A DNA stretch of 64,000 nucleotides from Tridacna crocea (GCA_943736015.1 OX031066.1:12342245-12406244); one strand, 5' to 3'. Counted from the stretch's first letter, positions 22,502 to 33,220 are shown. Notes: generated by a model from the letters alone, not told the origin. Translations and numbers: made by a program.

Positions 22502-22655
22502 ACGTTTTCAGAAGTCCCAGTCGCAGAGGAATGTTTTCAAAAGTTTATCAGTCACAAACAAATGTTTTCAAAAGTTTGTTAGTCACCCACAAATGTTTTC
22601 AAAAGTTTGTCAGTCACAGATAAATGTTTTCAAAAGTTTGTCTATAACCAACTGT
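22501..22655 (+). repeat. 31-bp minisatellite, about five units
   Basis: The unit is ATGTTTTCAAAAGTTTGTCAG plus TCACA-AAA. It begins right at the stop codon of the acidic ORF. The block AATGTTTTCAAAAG is also a conserved stretch of the TTAA-221 MITE, so the array may have grown from a MITE fragment. Confidence 0.85.
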
Positions 22656-22794
22656 TTTTTATTCTGTTCATAATGAAGGCTAAAGTCTTGCCCTTTGAGC
22701 ATTTAGAACTTCCCCACTTAATAGCCTGTTTATTGAGGCTAAAGAACCATCTGTTTACGGCAGAAGAAAAAGTTGACCCTTCAATAGCATTTTA

Positions 22795-22986
22795 CCCTTT
22801 ACCACACAGTGGTGACTTGATGTTCTTGGAAAAGAAGCCTTTCGAAAACGTGGTAACCAGCATTTTCTCCTTTTCCCACAATTTTGTCTATCAAAGAAAA
22901 ATTTTACAGTTGGAGCCACAGTGAAATTGCTGTCTGCAAATGCATTTAATTTGGGTAAGGCTAAAATTTTGTCGTCGGGTAAAAGG
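22795..22986 (+). mobile_element. TTAA-221 MITE, left arm deleted
   Basis: Starts CCCTTTACCACACAG. The left palindrome arm is largely missing (AAAACGTGGTAACCAGC); the R end is present but diverged. Confidence 0.8.
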
Positions 22987-22989
22987 CTA

Positions 22990-23780
22990 AAATTTACATC
23001 AAGCTCTCTTAATCCAACTCATAAGGTTGTTTTTAACCCTCAATATAAAGTTCCATTTGAGAGGAAATCCAAAGCAATACCAACTTAGTTATTTGTTTGG
23101 AACGACACATAAGTAATCTTAACATAGTGGACCCGTAATAAAAAACAGCTATTTCCACTATAATATTATCCTACAAAATTTGCTAAGATTAAAAATGAGT
23201 ATTATTGTACTATTTTCACCATGCTAGTTTTTCTTTTTTGTCCTTCCTAGAATTATCATTTATAGACCTACAACCACTATATTCTCATTACAAAGGGATA
23301 TGATAATTACCTCCCTTTTCTGGAAACTAACAAAAGCATCAACAAATAATTTAAAGACAGACATCAAAGGAACTTCTTGTTGGTTAAAAATATGCAAAAG
23401 TATTATATCTGTATATATCTGTCTTTATCAACTGTCAAGAAATTTCATGCCATGCTCCACTAGAAGTATTACAGGTCCACTACCTTGATGTGGATCTTGA
23501 TACCATTGCTCAACATAAAATCCCAGACATTCTACCATGGACAATGGGAGCAGCAGAATTCGTTTTGACCTCATTTCTGATTAAAAATCAAAAGCAGACA
23601 AAAGTACATTTAGAGTCAGATACAAATTAATTTTGGTCCACAAATCATTCACGTCTGTTGTATTGAGGCTTTGCCTCTTTCATGTTATAACTGATAAGTA
23701 TTTTGCATTGATCATTTGTGAGACTTATTCCTGTATGCGAAAGTTTGTTCCAGTTCAAGCATTGTTTGTTCCCTTACTGC
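22990..23780. other. No gene recognised
   Basis: An acceptor-like TATTACAG near 23468-23475 is followed by about 50 open codons (VHYLDVDLDTIAQHK...) without a donor or known homologue. I could not support an exon. Confidence 0.35.
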
Positions 23781-23784
23781 TTAA

Positions 23785-24004
23785 CTCTTTACCACACAAT
23801 CATGAATTTTAACGACCCTGTGGAAAAGGCCTTTTGAAAACATTGCGGGAAAAGGAGAAATGCTGGTAACCAGCATTTTCTCCTTTTCCCACAAAGTTTT
23901 CTACCCTTCCCAAAGCAAATTTCTAATATCCAGTCATGCCAATTTTGTCGTCTGCAAATGCCCTCAATTTAGAACAGTCTAAAATTTTGTCGTCTGGTAA
24001 AGAG
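23785..24004 (+). mobile_element. TTAA-221 MITE, full length
   Basis: 220 bp with TTAA at 23781-23784 and 24005-24008. Core GCTGGTAACCAGC. Confidence 0.95.
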
Positions 24005-24008
24005 TTAA

Positions 24009-24544
24009 AGTTCTTTCTTTTGTAAAAGCCATTAAAATACTTAAAACAGTATGTGTCATCGGATAACCTTTGATTTTCATTACTTACTTCCCAATATTTT
24101 GTAAGATACTTACAGCTCGACTGTCAGGGGTCCAATCTTTAAATTCTCCTCAGTTTGAGAACTTTGAATAATTTGGTCAGAAATCCAGCTGTATCAATTT
24201 TACAGGTAAGATGCATAGTTATTACTATTATATTGTTACAATAAATTAGTTAAATTGTAGCAGCCAATGCAACTATTTATGCCTTCTTGCAATTTGAACG
24301 TGGTATTCTTATAAAGTCACTGGCTGCTTTCCCACATCACCAACACAGTAACAATCATCAGTGGTGAGAGAAAACTGTATCTTAATGCAATACCTATCAT
24401 AATATACATGAAAAGACTATGGCAAAACTAAGCGGGATCCAAATCAGTTTCAAATCCTGTTATGTTACCAAGCCACTGAGCTATGTTATTGTAGCATGAT
24501 CAATGAACACATTCTAGAAATTTTATTCTATCTGAATTCAATCC
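24009..24544. other. No recognisable feature
   Basis: A+T-rich with no supported gene or repeat. Confidence 0.4.
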
Positions 24545-24751
24545 TATTGTTCCTGGCCATATGACAAATTGAAAGCATTTGCAGACAAACAATTAAATGT
24601 TGCTTATATAATGGAGAGAGTCTTGAAAGAGAAGAAAACACCGTGGGACAAGGAGAAAATGCTGGCTAGCAGCATTTTCTCCTTTACCCACAGTGTTTTC
24701 AAAAGTCCTTTTCTCTAGTTTGTTTAAATTCTGGATTGTTTGAATAAAGGG
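24545..24751 (-). mobile_element. TTAA-221 MITE, diverged
   Basis: The R end is worn (CATATGACAAATTGAAAGC) and the right end is AATAAAGGG. The core GCTGGCTAGCAGC is a symmetric variant. Confidence 0.75.
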
Positions 24752-24982
24752 TTTTACCTTTCATGATAATTATGTAGCTAACAACTATTGTTTTGTCTAG
24801 GTTTCATCTAGGTGTTGACTATGATTATATTTGGTGTTGCTGTTGGTGCCATCTAGTGGCAGATTGATAACTTGTGTACCTCAGGACTTCAGAATAGGTC
24901 AGTACATGTATCTGTAGGCTTCTTAACGGCCTTAAAATATGCTACTTCATTTATAATATCTTATTGCATTTTTTTTAATGAA

Positions 24983-25185
24983 CTCTTTACAGAGATTGAT
25001 AAAATTTTAGACTTGTGTGAATTGAAAGCCTTTGCAGATAACATTCTATATATGCCCCAATTTCTAGAGTTTTTATATGAAAGAGTAGAGAACACAGTAG
25101 GAGAAAATGCTTTTAAAAAGCATTTCTTCTTTTTGCAGTACCTTCTTTTTTCAGAGAATTTAAAACATGAGATTGTAAAGAAAAG
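24983..25185 (-). mobile_element. TTAA-221 MITE, decayed
   Basis: CTCTTTACAGAGATTGATAAAATTTTAGAC is a diverged R end. The centre AAATGCTTTTAAAAAGCATTT is a short, different but symmetric palindrome. The open frame across it is not a gene. Confidence 0.6.
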
Positions 25186-25674
25186 ATTAAAAAAATCCAG
25201 ACCAGATTTTCATAAAACAAGTTGGATGAGAGAAGTATTTAGAAAACATTGTTAAAAAAAAAAGTAGTAAAAAAAGTGTAAAATACACAAAAATATTATT
25301 TGTGGCTTATTTGTAAGTTGCAGAATTATCAACCTGTAACCTTACTTGAAGCTATGGGTTTTTCATGGGAAAAACTGTCTAGAGCATTAGTCTTGTACTG
25401 GTGGAACCCAGGATATACATGAATATAAGTGAGCTGTTTCAGTGATATGTCTGAAATTGTATTGAAAGTGGTGCAAAATACCATTCAGTTGATCAATTAA
25501 TCAGTTAAGAAACTTTTTGATTTCAGGGTTAGAGCTTTCTTCATCTTTATGAACATGATATGTGGCATTTTGTCAGTTGTTAAAGTGTTTACAAAGAATA
25601 GAGCATTTTTCTTGTAAGTACAGTGTCTTCTTAGTCAAGAAATGATTTGCCTTTCTCTTGCTTCATTGTGTTCT
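25186..25674. other. No recognisable feature
   Basis: A+T-rich with no supported gene or repeat. Confidence 0.4.
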
Positions 25675-25678
25675 TTAA

Positions 25679-25885
25679 CCATTTACCAAACAACAAAATT
25701 TCAGACAATCCAAATTAAAGCATTTGCAGATGACAAAATTAATGTGACTCAAAAATTGAAATTTGTTCTGGGAAGCTTAGAAAATATTGTGGGAACAGGA
25801 GACTGGCATTTTCTCCATTTTCCACAAGGTTTTCAGATAGCTTCTTTGTCAGGGTCTTGAAAATTTGTGATTGTTTGTTCAAGGG
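25679..25885 (-). mobile_element. TTAA-221 MITE, diverged
   Basis: TTAA at 25675-25678; ends CATTTACC and CAAGGG. The palindrome has lost part of one arm. Confidence 0.75.
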
Positions 25886-25972
25886 TTTAAGATTATTAAT
25901 TCTTAGAGCGCCATACTTTGAAAGATTCCTTAGTGTGCCAAATGAATCTAACAGAGAATATTTTTTAAATCT

Positions 25973-26182
25973 ATACCGCACAATCCTGATGTTTAAAGAC
26001 CCTGAGAAAAAAGGCTTTTGAAAACATTTTTGGAAAATGAGATGCCAATAGTGAACATTTTCTTCTTTTCCAACAATGTTTTCAGCCTATTCCTAAACCA
26101 AGTTCAATTATTCAGTCAACTTCTCTTGTTGTCTGCAAATACTTTCAATTTTGACAAGTCCAAAATTTTGCCATTTCGTATT
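25973..26182 (+). mobile_element. TTAA-221 MITE, diverged
   Basis: L end ACCGCACAATCCTG; R end CAAGTCCAAAATTTTGCC. The centre has lost most pairing. Confidence 0.7.
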
Positions 26183-26411
26183 TTGATTATCACATAACCT
26201 CACGTTTTCAGTGTAATATACCCATTACGAATTTTCTTATCTTATACACGTTTGATATCACATAAATTTTGTGTGACGTCATTTTTTATGTCATTTTGCA
26301 CACATTTCATACAAGTGAATGAGTCTCATAGAAAATACAGCGGGTGCATTTATGAAGGATTTTGTATTATCTGATCTATATTTCGTGAAATATTGTTATG
26401 TGATAAAAAGA

Positions 26412-26553
26412 ATCTGACATTTGTGGGCGTTCGAGATAAATTTTTATTAAACTAGTCAAGGAAAATGTAGTAAGCTCGCCAAAGGCTCACTTAATAACAT
26501 TTCTCTAGACTTGTTTAATAAAATCTTATCTCAAAAGCCCACTCATGTCAGAT
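26412..26553. repeat. Fold-back repeat, roughly 45-bp arms
   Basis: The left arm starts ATCTGACATTTGTGGGCG; the right arm read inverted is ATCTGACATGAGTGGGC. Both continue through GAGATAA and ATTAAAC. The spacer is about 50 bp. It resembles a small fold-back MITE with eroded arms. Confidence 0.75.
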
Positions 26554-26950
26554 CCTATCTATTTAAGACACCTGGTGAATATTTGCCCAGTTCTGAAAAT
26601 TGAACTATCAACAATCTGACTTCAGCAAATCATTCCTTTCAGGCACTGTCCATCTATGAACTGAAGTAAATGGAATTTGTACCAGATGGATCCTCATACT
26701 GGTAGGTATCAAACAAAGAAAATTTTATGGACCATACTCCATGAAAAGGGGTTTAATACATTTGCAAAAATGGGGTCAGCTTACATGGGTCGAAACTTCT
26801 TGCTATCTTGAAGTATTTCAAAGGACCATTCTAAGTCATGATTGGGCTAGTTGTTAGATAAATGGACTATTTGGATCCATGATAACTTGCTTAGTATAAC
26901 GCATCACTGAGAATGTGAGAAATTTCCTTTTGCCAGAGTTTGGCTGTGAC

Positions 26951-27035
26951 ATATCGATAGGTGAGTGCAACACTCTTCTAAGTGTCCATACAATGTACAG
27001 GCACTTAGAATAGTGTTGCACTCACCTATCGATAT
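26951..27035. repeat. 85-bp fold-back element
   Basis: 37-bp arms from ATATCGATAGGTGAGTGCAA, with only a few mismatches, round an 11-base centre. A single arm of the same sequence lies at 31497-31545 in a spectrin intron. Confidence 0.85.
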
Positions 27036-27074
27036 TAGTCCTTCAACAGATTATCTGATGGTTTCATGTCACTA

Positions 27075-27562
27075 GGGTTGAAGGCTTTTGAGAAAATTGT
27101 ATGAAAAGGATAAAATGCTGGTAATTTCTACTGACTGAAGGCCAACAGGCTTATGTCATGGCTTGATGTTCATTGTGTCCGTCTGTGCATACATCAACTG
27201 TTTCTAACATCTTTGCAGAAACTATTCATCCTGGCAAGTAGCTTTATTTAATTGACCTCTAACAAGATGGTCAAAAGTTGCCCCTCCCCAAATGTCACAA
27301 GTTTAACATGGGCTAATAAAGTGCCAAGTTATCCATGGCCGGGGGCGGAGGAATATAGTTTTAGCATTGTCCCTCATCCTGTTTGTCCATTGGTCCATGT
27401 GTGCATTGGGGTGAATATCTCCATGGTTACCAGCATTTTTTCTTTTTCCCACAATGTTTTCTACCCTGCTGAAAACAAATTTCAATTTTTGATTTTGTTT
27501 ATCTTGTCGCCTGCAAGTGTTTTCAATTTTGACCTGTCTAAAATTTTCTCATTAGGAAAGAG
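27075..27562 (+). mobile_element. TTAA-221 MITE split near its centre
   Basis: The left arm is 27075-27127 and the right arm plus R end is 27419-27562 (GGTTACCAGC...GGAAAGAG, then TTAA). The two halves of the palindrome are separated by about 290 bp of other repeat sequence. Confidence 0.75.
27128..27418 (+). mobile_element. HINE-like core fragment inside a MITE
   Basis: CTGAAGGCCAACAGGC and GGTCAAAAGTTGCCCCTCCCC resemble H4/H1 core sequence. The ends are not clear; it looks like a decayed insert in the palindrome loop. Confidence 0.5.
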
Positions 27563-27929
27563 TTAATGGTTTTGAATGCCGATTTCAACATTATTTCAGT
27601 GATATTCACAGAGTTTCTTTACCAGTACTTTGCAGGAGTCAGAAATTTTTATCACTTTATCACACTATCCAAAGATACAATGATGCCCAAATAGAGGTGT
27701 TTTGAAAACATGTAAAATGGAGAAAATAGTTGTGTAAAGCATTTCTGCAAATGGACAAAGAATATTAATGGTCAGACTACACGTTTTGTGCAGTCTGATC
27801 TTGATCTACATTTGCCTCAAAAGCAACTAAAGTAGTGAAAGGTAAATTGTCCTTTGTTTGGAACTTTTACAGCTTTTTCCTTCAGTAACTTCAGTTACAA
27901 TTTACATATTTCCCTGTCTAACCTTTCAG

Positions 27930-28043
27930 ATGTGAACATGGAGTTCCCTGATGACACGTCCATCATTACCTTTGTGGTCACTTTTCTATCTTTACTTCTC
28001 CAAGATGAAAGCTGAAACTGTACAGGGCATACATATTGGAAAG
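27930..28043 (+). pseudogene. Beta-spectrin exon: end of CH2
   Basis: Acceptor CCTTTCAG, donor GTAAGC. It reads DVNMEFPDDTSIITFVV, then after a +1 shift near 27990 YFSKMKAETVQGIHIGK. Functional beta-spectrins have D-x-x-x-E-x-PDEKSIITYVV and YFSKMKAETVQGKRIGK here. Ends in phase 0. Confidence 0.9.
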
Positions 28044-28090
28044 GTAAGCTAGCTGGATAGTAAATTTTAGAGGCCAAGTAATAATTTTAT

Positions 28091-28293
28091 CTCTTTATCA
28101 CATAATCTTTAATTTTAACGACCATGAGAGAGAAGGCTTTTGAAAATATTATTGGAAAAAAGGAGTTGAAAATATTATTGGAAAAAAGGAGAAAATGCTG
28201 GTAACCAGCATTTTCGCCCTTTCACTCAATGTTTTGTCATCTGCAAATTCTTTCAATTTGGACTAGTCCGAAATTTTGTCGTTTGGTAAAGAT
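28091..28293 (+). mobile_element. TTAA-221 MITE with 25-bp internal duplication
   Basis: L end CTCTTTATCAC. The segment GAAAATATTATTGGAAAAAA is present twice in tandem. Lies in the first retained intron. Confidence 0.75.
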
Positions 28294-28727
28294 GGAAAAA
28301 AAGAGTTAGTCATCAAAAGTCTTGCACTTTGAATACTGAATGATACATTTTCTGTTTTACAGAATGTTCTGTATGAAAACTTTTCGTAGAGGTTTAAGTG
28401 TACAATAGTCTAACAAAACTGAATCAGCAATTGATGAAATACTCTTTCTTTGTTACGATAGGTACATGTCTTAACTCTGAGAGCAGTAAGTAAAGTCAGC
28501 TGGTATTTCTATACTAGAAATAAAGCTGTAATAAGAGCAGTTTCAAGGTTGCCCTTTTCCAGAATGTCTCTGCAAAGTGGAAAGTGTAGATCAGTGATTG
28601 GATTGCACATTTTGTGCAGCCAGATCTTGATCCACAAAAGCAATTAACATAGTGAGAGCTGCTGTTAGGATTAAATAAGAGTAACATGATTTCATAGATT
28701 CATTTCTTTCATACTGTTTTCTTTAAG

Positions 28728-28915
28728 GTCATTGACAACACCCTTGACAACTAGCGAAATGTCCAGGATCATGAAACCTTCACCTCCGACCTTTTGGAAT
28801 GGATTGAACAGACCATGATGATTCTGAATGTCAGGGAATTTGCTAACTGGTTGGTTGGTGTCCAGCAACAGCTTGTAGCCTTTAAAGATTACAGAACCAC
28901 AGAGAAACCACCAAA
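28728..28915 (+). pseudogene. Beta-spectrin exon: CH2-repeat 1 linker
   Basis: Acceptor TTCTTTAAG, donor GTATGT. It reads VIDNTLDN, stop (TAG 28752-28754), [20 protein letters not shown]...[22 protein letters not shown]. The tryptophan-rich LLEWIEQT and YRT-EKPPK are the conserved signature of this segment. One nonsense change, otherwise open. Confidence 0.95.
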
Positions 28916-29060
28916 GTATGTACAGTAAATGTTTAGCCGTTCTGCAGGGAACCAACCCAAATTAAAATTGTTTGCATTTATACATCTATCTTTGAATTTG
29001 AACCTGATCAGAGTTCCTGATAGAAGGAGTAATTTTGATTTCATAATGTAAAATATAAAC

Positions 29061-29250
29061 CTGTTACCAAAGGACAAAATTTCAGACGGGTCCAAATTGA
29101 AAGCACTTGCAAACAACAAAACAAATGCAACTCAAAAATTGGAACTTGTTTCCAGCAGGGTAGAAAACATTTTTGGGAAAGGCTTTCTTTTTTTTCCCTT
29201 CAAAAGGCCTCTATTTCAGGGTTGTGAAAACCAGGGATTGTTTGGTAAAG
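29061..29250 (-). mobile_element. TTAA-221 MITE, one arm lost (intron)
   Basis: Ends GTTACCAAAGGACAAAATTTC and GATTGTTTGGTAAAG. The palindrome is replaced by a T-rich stretch. Confidence 0.75.
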
Positions 29251-29261
29251 ATTTTATTATT

Positions 29262-29362
29262 ATTCTCCATTAAACCCTATTTTGTGGGTACTCATTTAGA
29301 TTGCCTCATAGTGACGACTCTAATGAGTACCCACAACATAGGTTTTCAAAGAGAAATAATGG
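29262..29362. repeat. MITE family 3 inner palindrome
   Basis: TTGTGGGTACTCATTTAGA faces TCTAATGAGTACCCACAA, flanked by inverted CTCC/GAG and AAACC/GGTTT pieces. Same family as 29921-30111 and 40765-41000. Confidence 0.7.
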
Positions 29363-29710
29363 CTTTAGAACACAATCACTCTCTTGTATCAGTGAGCTGT
29401 GCCTGATATGAATATTTAATTTTCTGTTAGAATTTGGCACAACCTACTTGTGAAAAGGCAGTGATTTTAGGGTCACAACTGAACAGTTGATTCATCACTG
29501 CTAGATTTTTTTCTGCTGCTGATTAAATTCAACAGGCCCTGTGGCTTTAACAGATTCAATAATTCACTATTTTGTGGATTTGGGAGCGCAGGTGGGGGGC
29601 GGGGGGATTTTTATGCAGCATATTATGTTAGTCTGAAATAAAATAGAAAAGGAGATTTACCTATATCAAGTGTCGTGTTTACACCATATGACACAGTTTC
29701 AAGCTGTTGA

Positions 29711-29881
29711 CTGGATTCCCGACTTTTCACGACCCTGAGAAAGAAGGCTTTTGAAAACACTGTGGGAAAAGGAGAAAATGCTGGTAACCAAACCAAATTT
29801 TAATCTTTCATTCACCTTTATTTTGTCGTCTGCAAATGCATTCAATTTGGACCAGTCAAAAATTTTCTCGTGTGGTGAAGA
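29711..29881 (+). mobile_element. TTAA-221 MITE, right arm deleted
   Basis: The left arm ends GCTGGTAACC and jumps to AAACCAAATTTTAATC. R end GTGGTGAAG before AATTAA. Confidence 0.75.
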
Positions 29882-29920
29882 ATTAACTTCTGTATTCAAC
29901 TTTTGATAATATTTCTACAG

Positions 29921-30111
29921 AGCTCTAGAAAAGAGGGAGTGGTGGTATTTAAATCCATTATTTCTCTTTAAAACAATATGTTGTGGGTACTCATTAGAAT
30001 TGTCACGATGAGATGATTCTAATGAGTACCTTCAACATAGGTTTTAGAGGAGAATTATCAATATTTTCAATTTTGAAATCAAAATCATGCATCCCCTCAA
30101 TGTGGAGCTCT
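29921..30111. mobile_element. MITE family 3
   Basis: Ends AGCTCTAGAAAAGAGGGAGT and, inverted, AGAGCTCCACATTGAGGGGAT. The inner palindrome is GTACTCATTAGAATTG / TGATTCTAATGAGTAC. No TTAA; target duplication unclear. Confidence 0.65.
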
Positions 30112-30179
30112 AATTCTGGCAAAAGATAAATGTTTGTAATGAGAAAAAAAAAAGTTTTTCTATGGTGTTTTCAAATTAA

Positions 30180-30381
30180 CTCTTAACCCAAGAATCCCTG
30201 GTTTTTACGACCCAGAGGAAGAAGCCATCTGAAAACATTGTGGGAAAAGGAGAAAATGCTGGTTACCAGCATTTTCTCCTTTTCCCACAATGTTTTCTAC
30301 TCTGCTAATGTCAATTTTTATTTTTTGAGTCATGTTTATTTTGTCAATTTGGACAAGTCTTAAATGTCATTTGGTAAAGAC
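30180..30381 (+). mobile_element. TTAA-221 MITE, nearly full length (intron)
   Basis: TTAA at 30176-30179 and 30382-30385. Perfect palindrome with the flipped core GCTGGTTACCAGC; a short deletion in the R half. Confidence 0.9.
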
Positions 30382-30755
30382 TTAATTCATGTATTCAACC
30401 TTAGTTTTTGTTTGAGCGTTCATATTTTTCATTGATGTTTTCGAAGATGTTGGCTGCAAATTTTTTTCAGGATATGATGAGTAAATGGCAGTTAAAATTT
30501 GCTAGTTTGATGTATGCAGTACTGTTCTCCTTTCAAGAATTTTTTATAACTTAGTTTTTTGTGCATTTAGATAAATAGATTTTTTGTTAGCAGACGAGTA
30601 AAGCATTGCCCTGGTTTTATGTACAAAATAACAGACAGCATCTTCGATCTACACTGTTCACAATCCTGCCTGATAAAATGTCTGGAGTTGCCTTACAGGA
30701 AAAAAACACTGTACAAATTTTCTAACAAATTTTCTCTCTCTATCTGTTTGTATAG

Positions 30756-30894
30756 GAAAGACAATGTCATACATCTGTGGAACTACTTAGTGGAACTGTT
30801 ACAGACTAGAAGAATGCACATGGAACTCTCCCTACAACAACAACAGATCTTCTAAGAAATGCTCTATATACTTGACTGGATGGAAGAAATTAAG
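30756..30894 (+). pseudogene. Beta-spectrin exon: repeat 1, second half
   Basis: Acceptor GTTTGTATAG, donor GTTAGA (non-ideal). It reads KDNVIHLWNYLVELLQTRRMHMELSLQQQQIF, stop (TAA 30853-30855), EMLYILDWMEEIK. The usual residue at the stop is Q, so CAA to TAA would explain it. Confidence 0.95.
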
Positions 30895-31200
30895 GTTAGA
30901 AGGACAAAACTTTAAACTCTTTGACTTGTATAAAGTATTTTTTTACTCACAAATGTCCCCGATTCCAGACAGATTGTTCCTGAGAGGCACTTTCAAAAGC
31001 TTTCTCTTTCAGGTGTGTTAAAAGTTGTTAAATGATAGAACATTCTATCACAATATCATCTTTTTTTTAATCTTTTAGTTCTAGGTTTCTTTATTTTAGA
31101 AGATACAGAATGAGTTTGGACATAAAGATCATTTGTGGTTTAAATTATGTAATACCATACGTATAGGAATTTTTCATTGAATGGTTTTGATTTACACTAG

Positions 31201-31443
31201 GCTACAGACCAAGCGACCCAGAGATCATCAAAGATCCCATCAATACAATGGAGAATGTGTATGAAGAACTCGAGATTGGCAGAGGAGAGAAAAAATTGGC
31301 TCCTTGAGTACTACAAACTCTGGCAGTTCTACTTGGACATGGCTGATGAAGAAGGATGGATTAAAGAGACAAAATGGCTCATGTCTGCTCCAGATTTGGG
31401 TCCTGATCCTACTAGCATTCATCTCTTACTTAACAAACAATAG
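31201..31443 (+). pseudogene. Beta-spectrin exon: repeat 2
   Basis: Acceptor TTTACACTAG, donor GTTGGT. It reads YRPSDPEIIKDPINTMENVYEELE, then an extra base near 31275, then LAEERKNWLLEYYKLWQFYLDMADEEGWIKETKWL...HLLLNKQ and TAG (31441-31443), where a K or R codon normally precedes the donor. Confidence 0.95.
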
Positions 31444-31496
31444 GTTGGTTATCATGGCTACATATGTTTATCATGGTTTACGCTATTTTGCATATT

Positions 31497-31545
31497 ATAT
31501 ATTGATAGGCGAGTGCAACACTATTCTAAGTGCCTGTACATGACT
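31497..31545. repeat. Single arm of the 85-bp fold-back
   Basis: TATATTGATAGGCGAGTGCAACACTATTCTAAGTGCC-type sequence matches one arm of 26951-27035. Confidence 0.8.
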
Positions 31546-31772
31546 GATAACCTGTGGGTTTTGAATACATAGGTTTTGGGTTACACCAAACAAAGTTCCC
31601 TATGTTTTATGTTAACAGAACTTAATGATCTCATGGTCCTCTGTGGCTATGGTAAAGATGTTAGCATGTAACCTTATATAACCCTAAGATTGATTCCAGC
31701 TAGCAGTAACTGGCATTAAATGGCAGTGTTAGTCAAATCAAACTTTCATTATAAGATGGTATTGATTTACAG

Positions 31773-31973
31773 AATATGGAGGATGAGATGACAGCCAGAC
31801 ACATCCATCCGCAGTCTGTATTACAAGTTGGTAATGATCTCATTTCTGCTGGCAGTTTCGGCGCGGACAAGATCCAAGAGCACATTAACGAGATCAAGTA
31901 GCAGTGGGAAAGTCTCATAGATCTGGAAGCCATCAGAAAAAATGTCTCAAATGAAGCTGTGGACTTCTATCAG
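31773..31973 (+). pseudogene. Beta-spectrin exon: repeat 2-3
   Basis: Acceptor TGATTTACAG, donor GTATGG; 67 codons in phase 0. It reads NMEDEMTARH...GSFGADKIQEHINEIK, stop (TAG 31899-31901), QWESLIDLEAIRKNVSNEAVDFYQ. Confidence 0.95.
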
Positions 31974-32135
31974 GTATGGGTAATCAGTAATCATCCACAA
32001 AATCAAGTTATGAAAGTTGAAAATGAATGCAGTAGGTAAAAATGCAATGTTGACAGGTAAAAGTTGATAAAATATACTTTGTCGGTTTTCTAGTATTTAC
32101 AGTCACTGGTGATGGATACATGGATTCAAAATTAA

Positions 32136-32293
32136 CTCTTTACCAAGCGGCAAAATTTTGGACTTGTCCAAATTGAAAGCAAAATTAATGTGAATTAAAA
32201 ACTGAAATTTGATTTGATTACCAGCATTTTCTCCTTTTCCTACAATGTTTTCAAAGGCTACTTTTCTCAGGGTCGTTAAAAGATTCAAGATTA
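32136..32293 (-). mobile_element. TTAA-221 MITE, partial (intron)
   Basis: Starts CTCTTTACCAAGCGG after TTAA. One palindrome arm is missing; the right end is decayed. Confidence 0.75.
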
Positions 32294-32324
32294 AAGATCC
32301 ACTAGCTGCCAAAAGTAATAAACT

Positions 32325-32884
32325 GTCAGGTCAAATTGCAGGCAAATTTAACCCTTTCCAAAGCGACAAACTTTTGGACTAGACCATAATTGAAAGCATT
32401 TGCAGATGACAATTCAACTCTTGCTGAAAAGATGATTTCTGTCTATGACGGGGTAGAAAACATTGTGGGTAAAGGAGAAAATGCTGGTTCCCAGCAAATT
32501 GCAGGCAAATTTAACCCTTTCCCAAACGACAAACTTTTGGACTAGACCAAATTGAAAGCATTTGCACACGACAATTCAACTCTTGCTTAAAAGATGATTT
32601 TTGTCTCTGACAGGGTAGAAAACATTGTGGGAAAAGGAGAAAATGCTGGTTACCAGCAAATTGCAGGTAAATTTAACCCTTTCCCAAACAACAAACTTTT
32701 GGATTAGACCAAATTGAAAGCATTTGCAGACGACAATTTAACTCTTGCTGAAAAGATGACAGGGTAGAAAACATTGTGGGAAAAGGAGAAAATGCTGGTT
32801 ACCAGCATTTTCTTCTTTTCCCACAATCTTTTCAAAAGGCTACTATTCTAGACCCATAAAAACCAGGGATTGTTTGGGAAACGG
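32325..32884 (-). repeat. Tandem triplication of a half MITE plus flank
   Basis: Three starts of CCCTTTCC(C)AAA (32352, about 32516, about 32682), each preceded by AAATTGCAGG-AAATTTAA. The first two units stop at GCTGGTT-CCAGC and run into the next flank; the third continues to a complete R-to-L element ending AAACGG, then TTAA. Two tandem duplications of about 165 bp breaking in the palindrome centre explain this. Confidence 0.85.
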
Positions 32885-32984
32885 TTAATTCACAGAAGTA
32901 TTTATGTTACCATGTCTTGTCTTGACTTGTCGAGACTCATCTTGACAATGTACTTGGTACAATCTTAAGTTCCGGAGAGGTCTT

Positions 32985-33195
32985 GACCAAACAACAAAAT
33001 TTTTTACTCAGCCAAATTGAAAGGATTTGCAGGCAACAAATTTAGCTCAAGTGATGATTTCTTCCTTCGATGGGGTAGAAAACATTTTGGGAAAAGGAGA
33101 AAATGCATGTTACCAGCATTTTCTTGTTTACCCACAATGTTTTCAAACGACTTCTGCTTCAGGCTTGTTAAAATGCAGATTATGAGGTAAATGGA
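32985..33195 (-). mobile_element. TTAA-221 MITE, diverged (intron)
   Basis: R-end CCAAACAACAAAATTTTTTAC and a worn L end. Palindrome mostly kept. Confidence 0.7.
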
Positions 33196-33220
33196 TAGGC
33201 ATAGATTAACCTAAGCTCGA

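Noticed and set aside
23476-23630. Possible exon VHYLDVDLDTIAQHK
   Set aside because: Acceptor-like site only; no donor, no homologue that I recognise and no partner exon.
24872-25255. 127-codon frame
   Set aside because: Much of it is a decayed MITE read through (ELKAFADN-type residues are the translated MITE end).
26658-26700. Short exon-like block between TTTCAG and GTAGGT
   Set aside because: It contains an in-frame stop and does not match beta-spectrin or anything else known to me.
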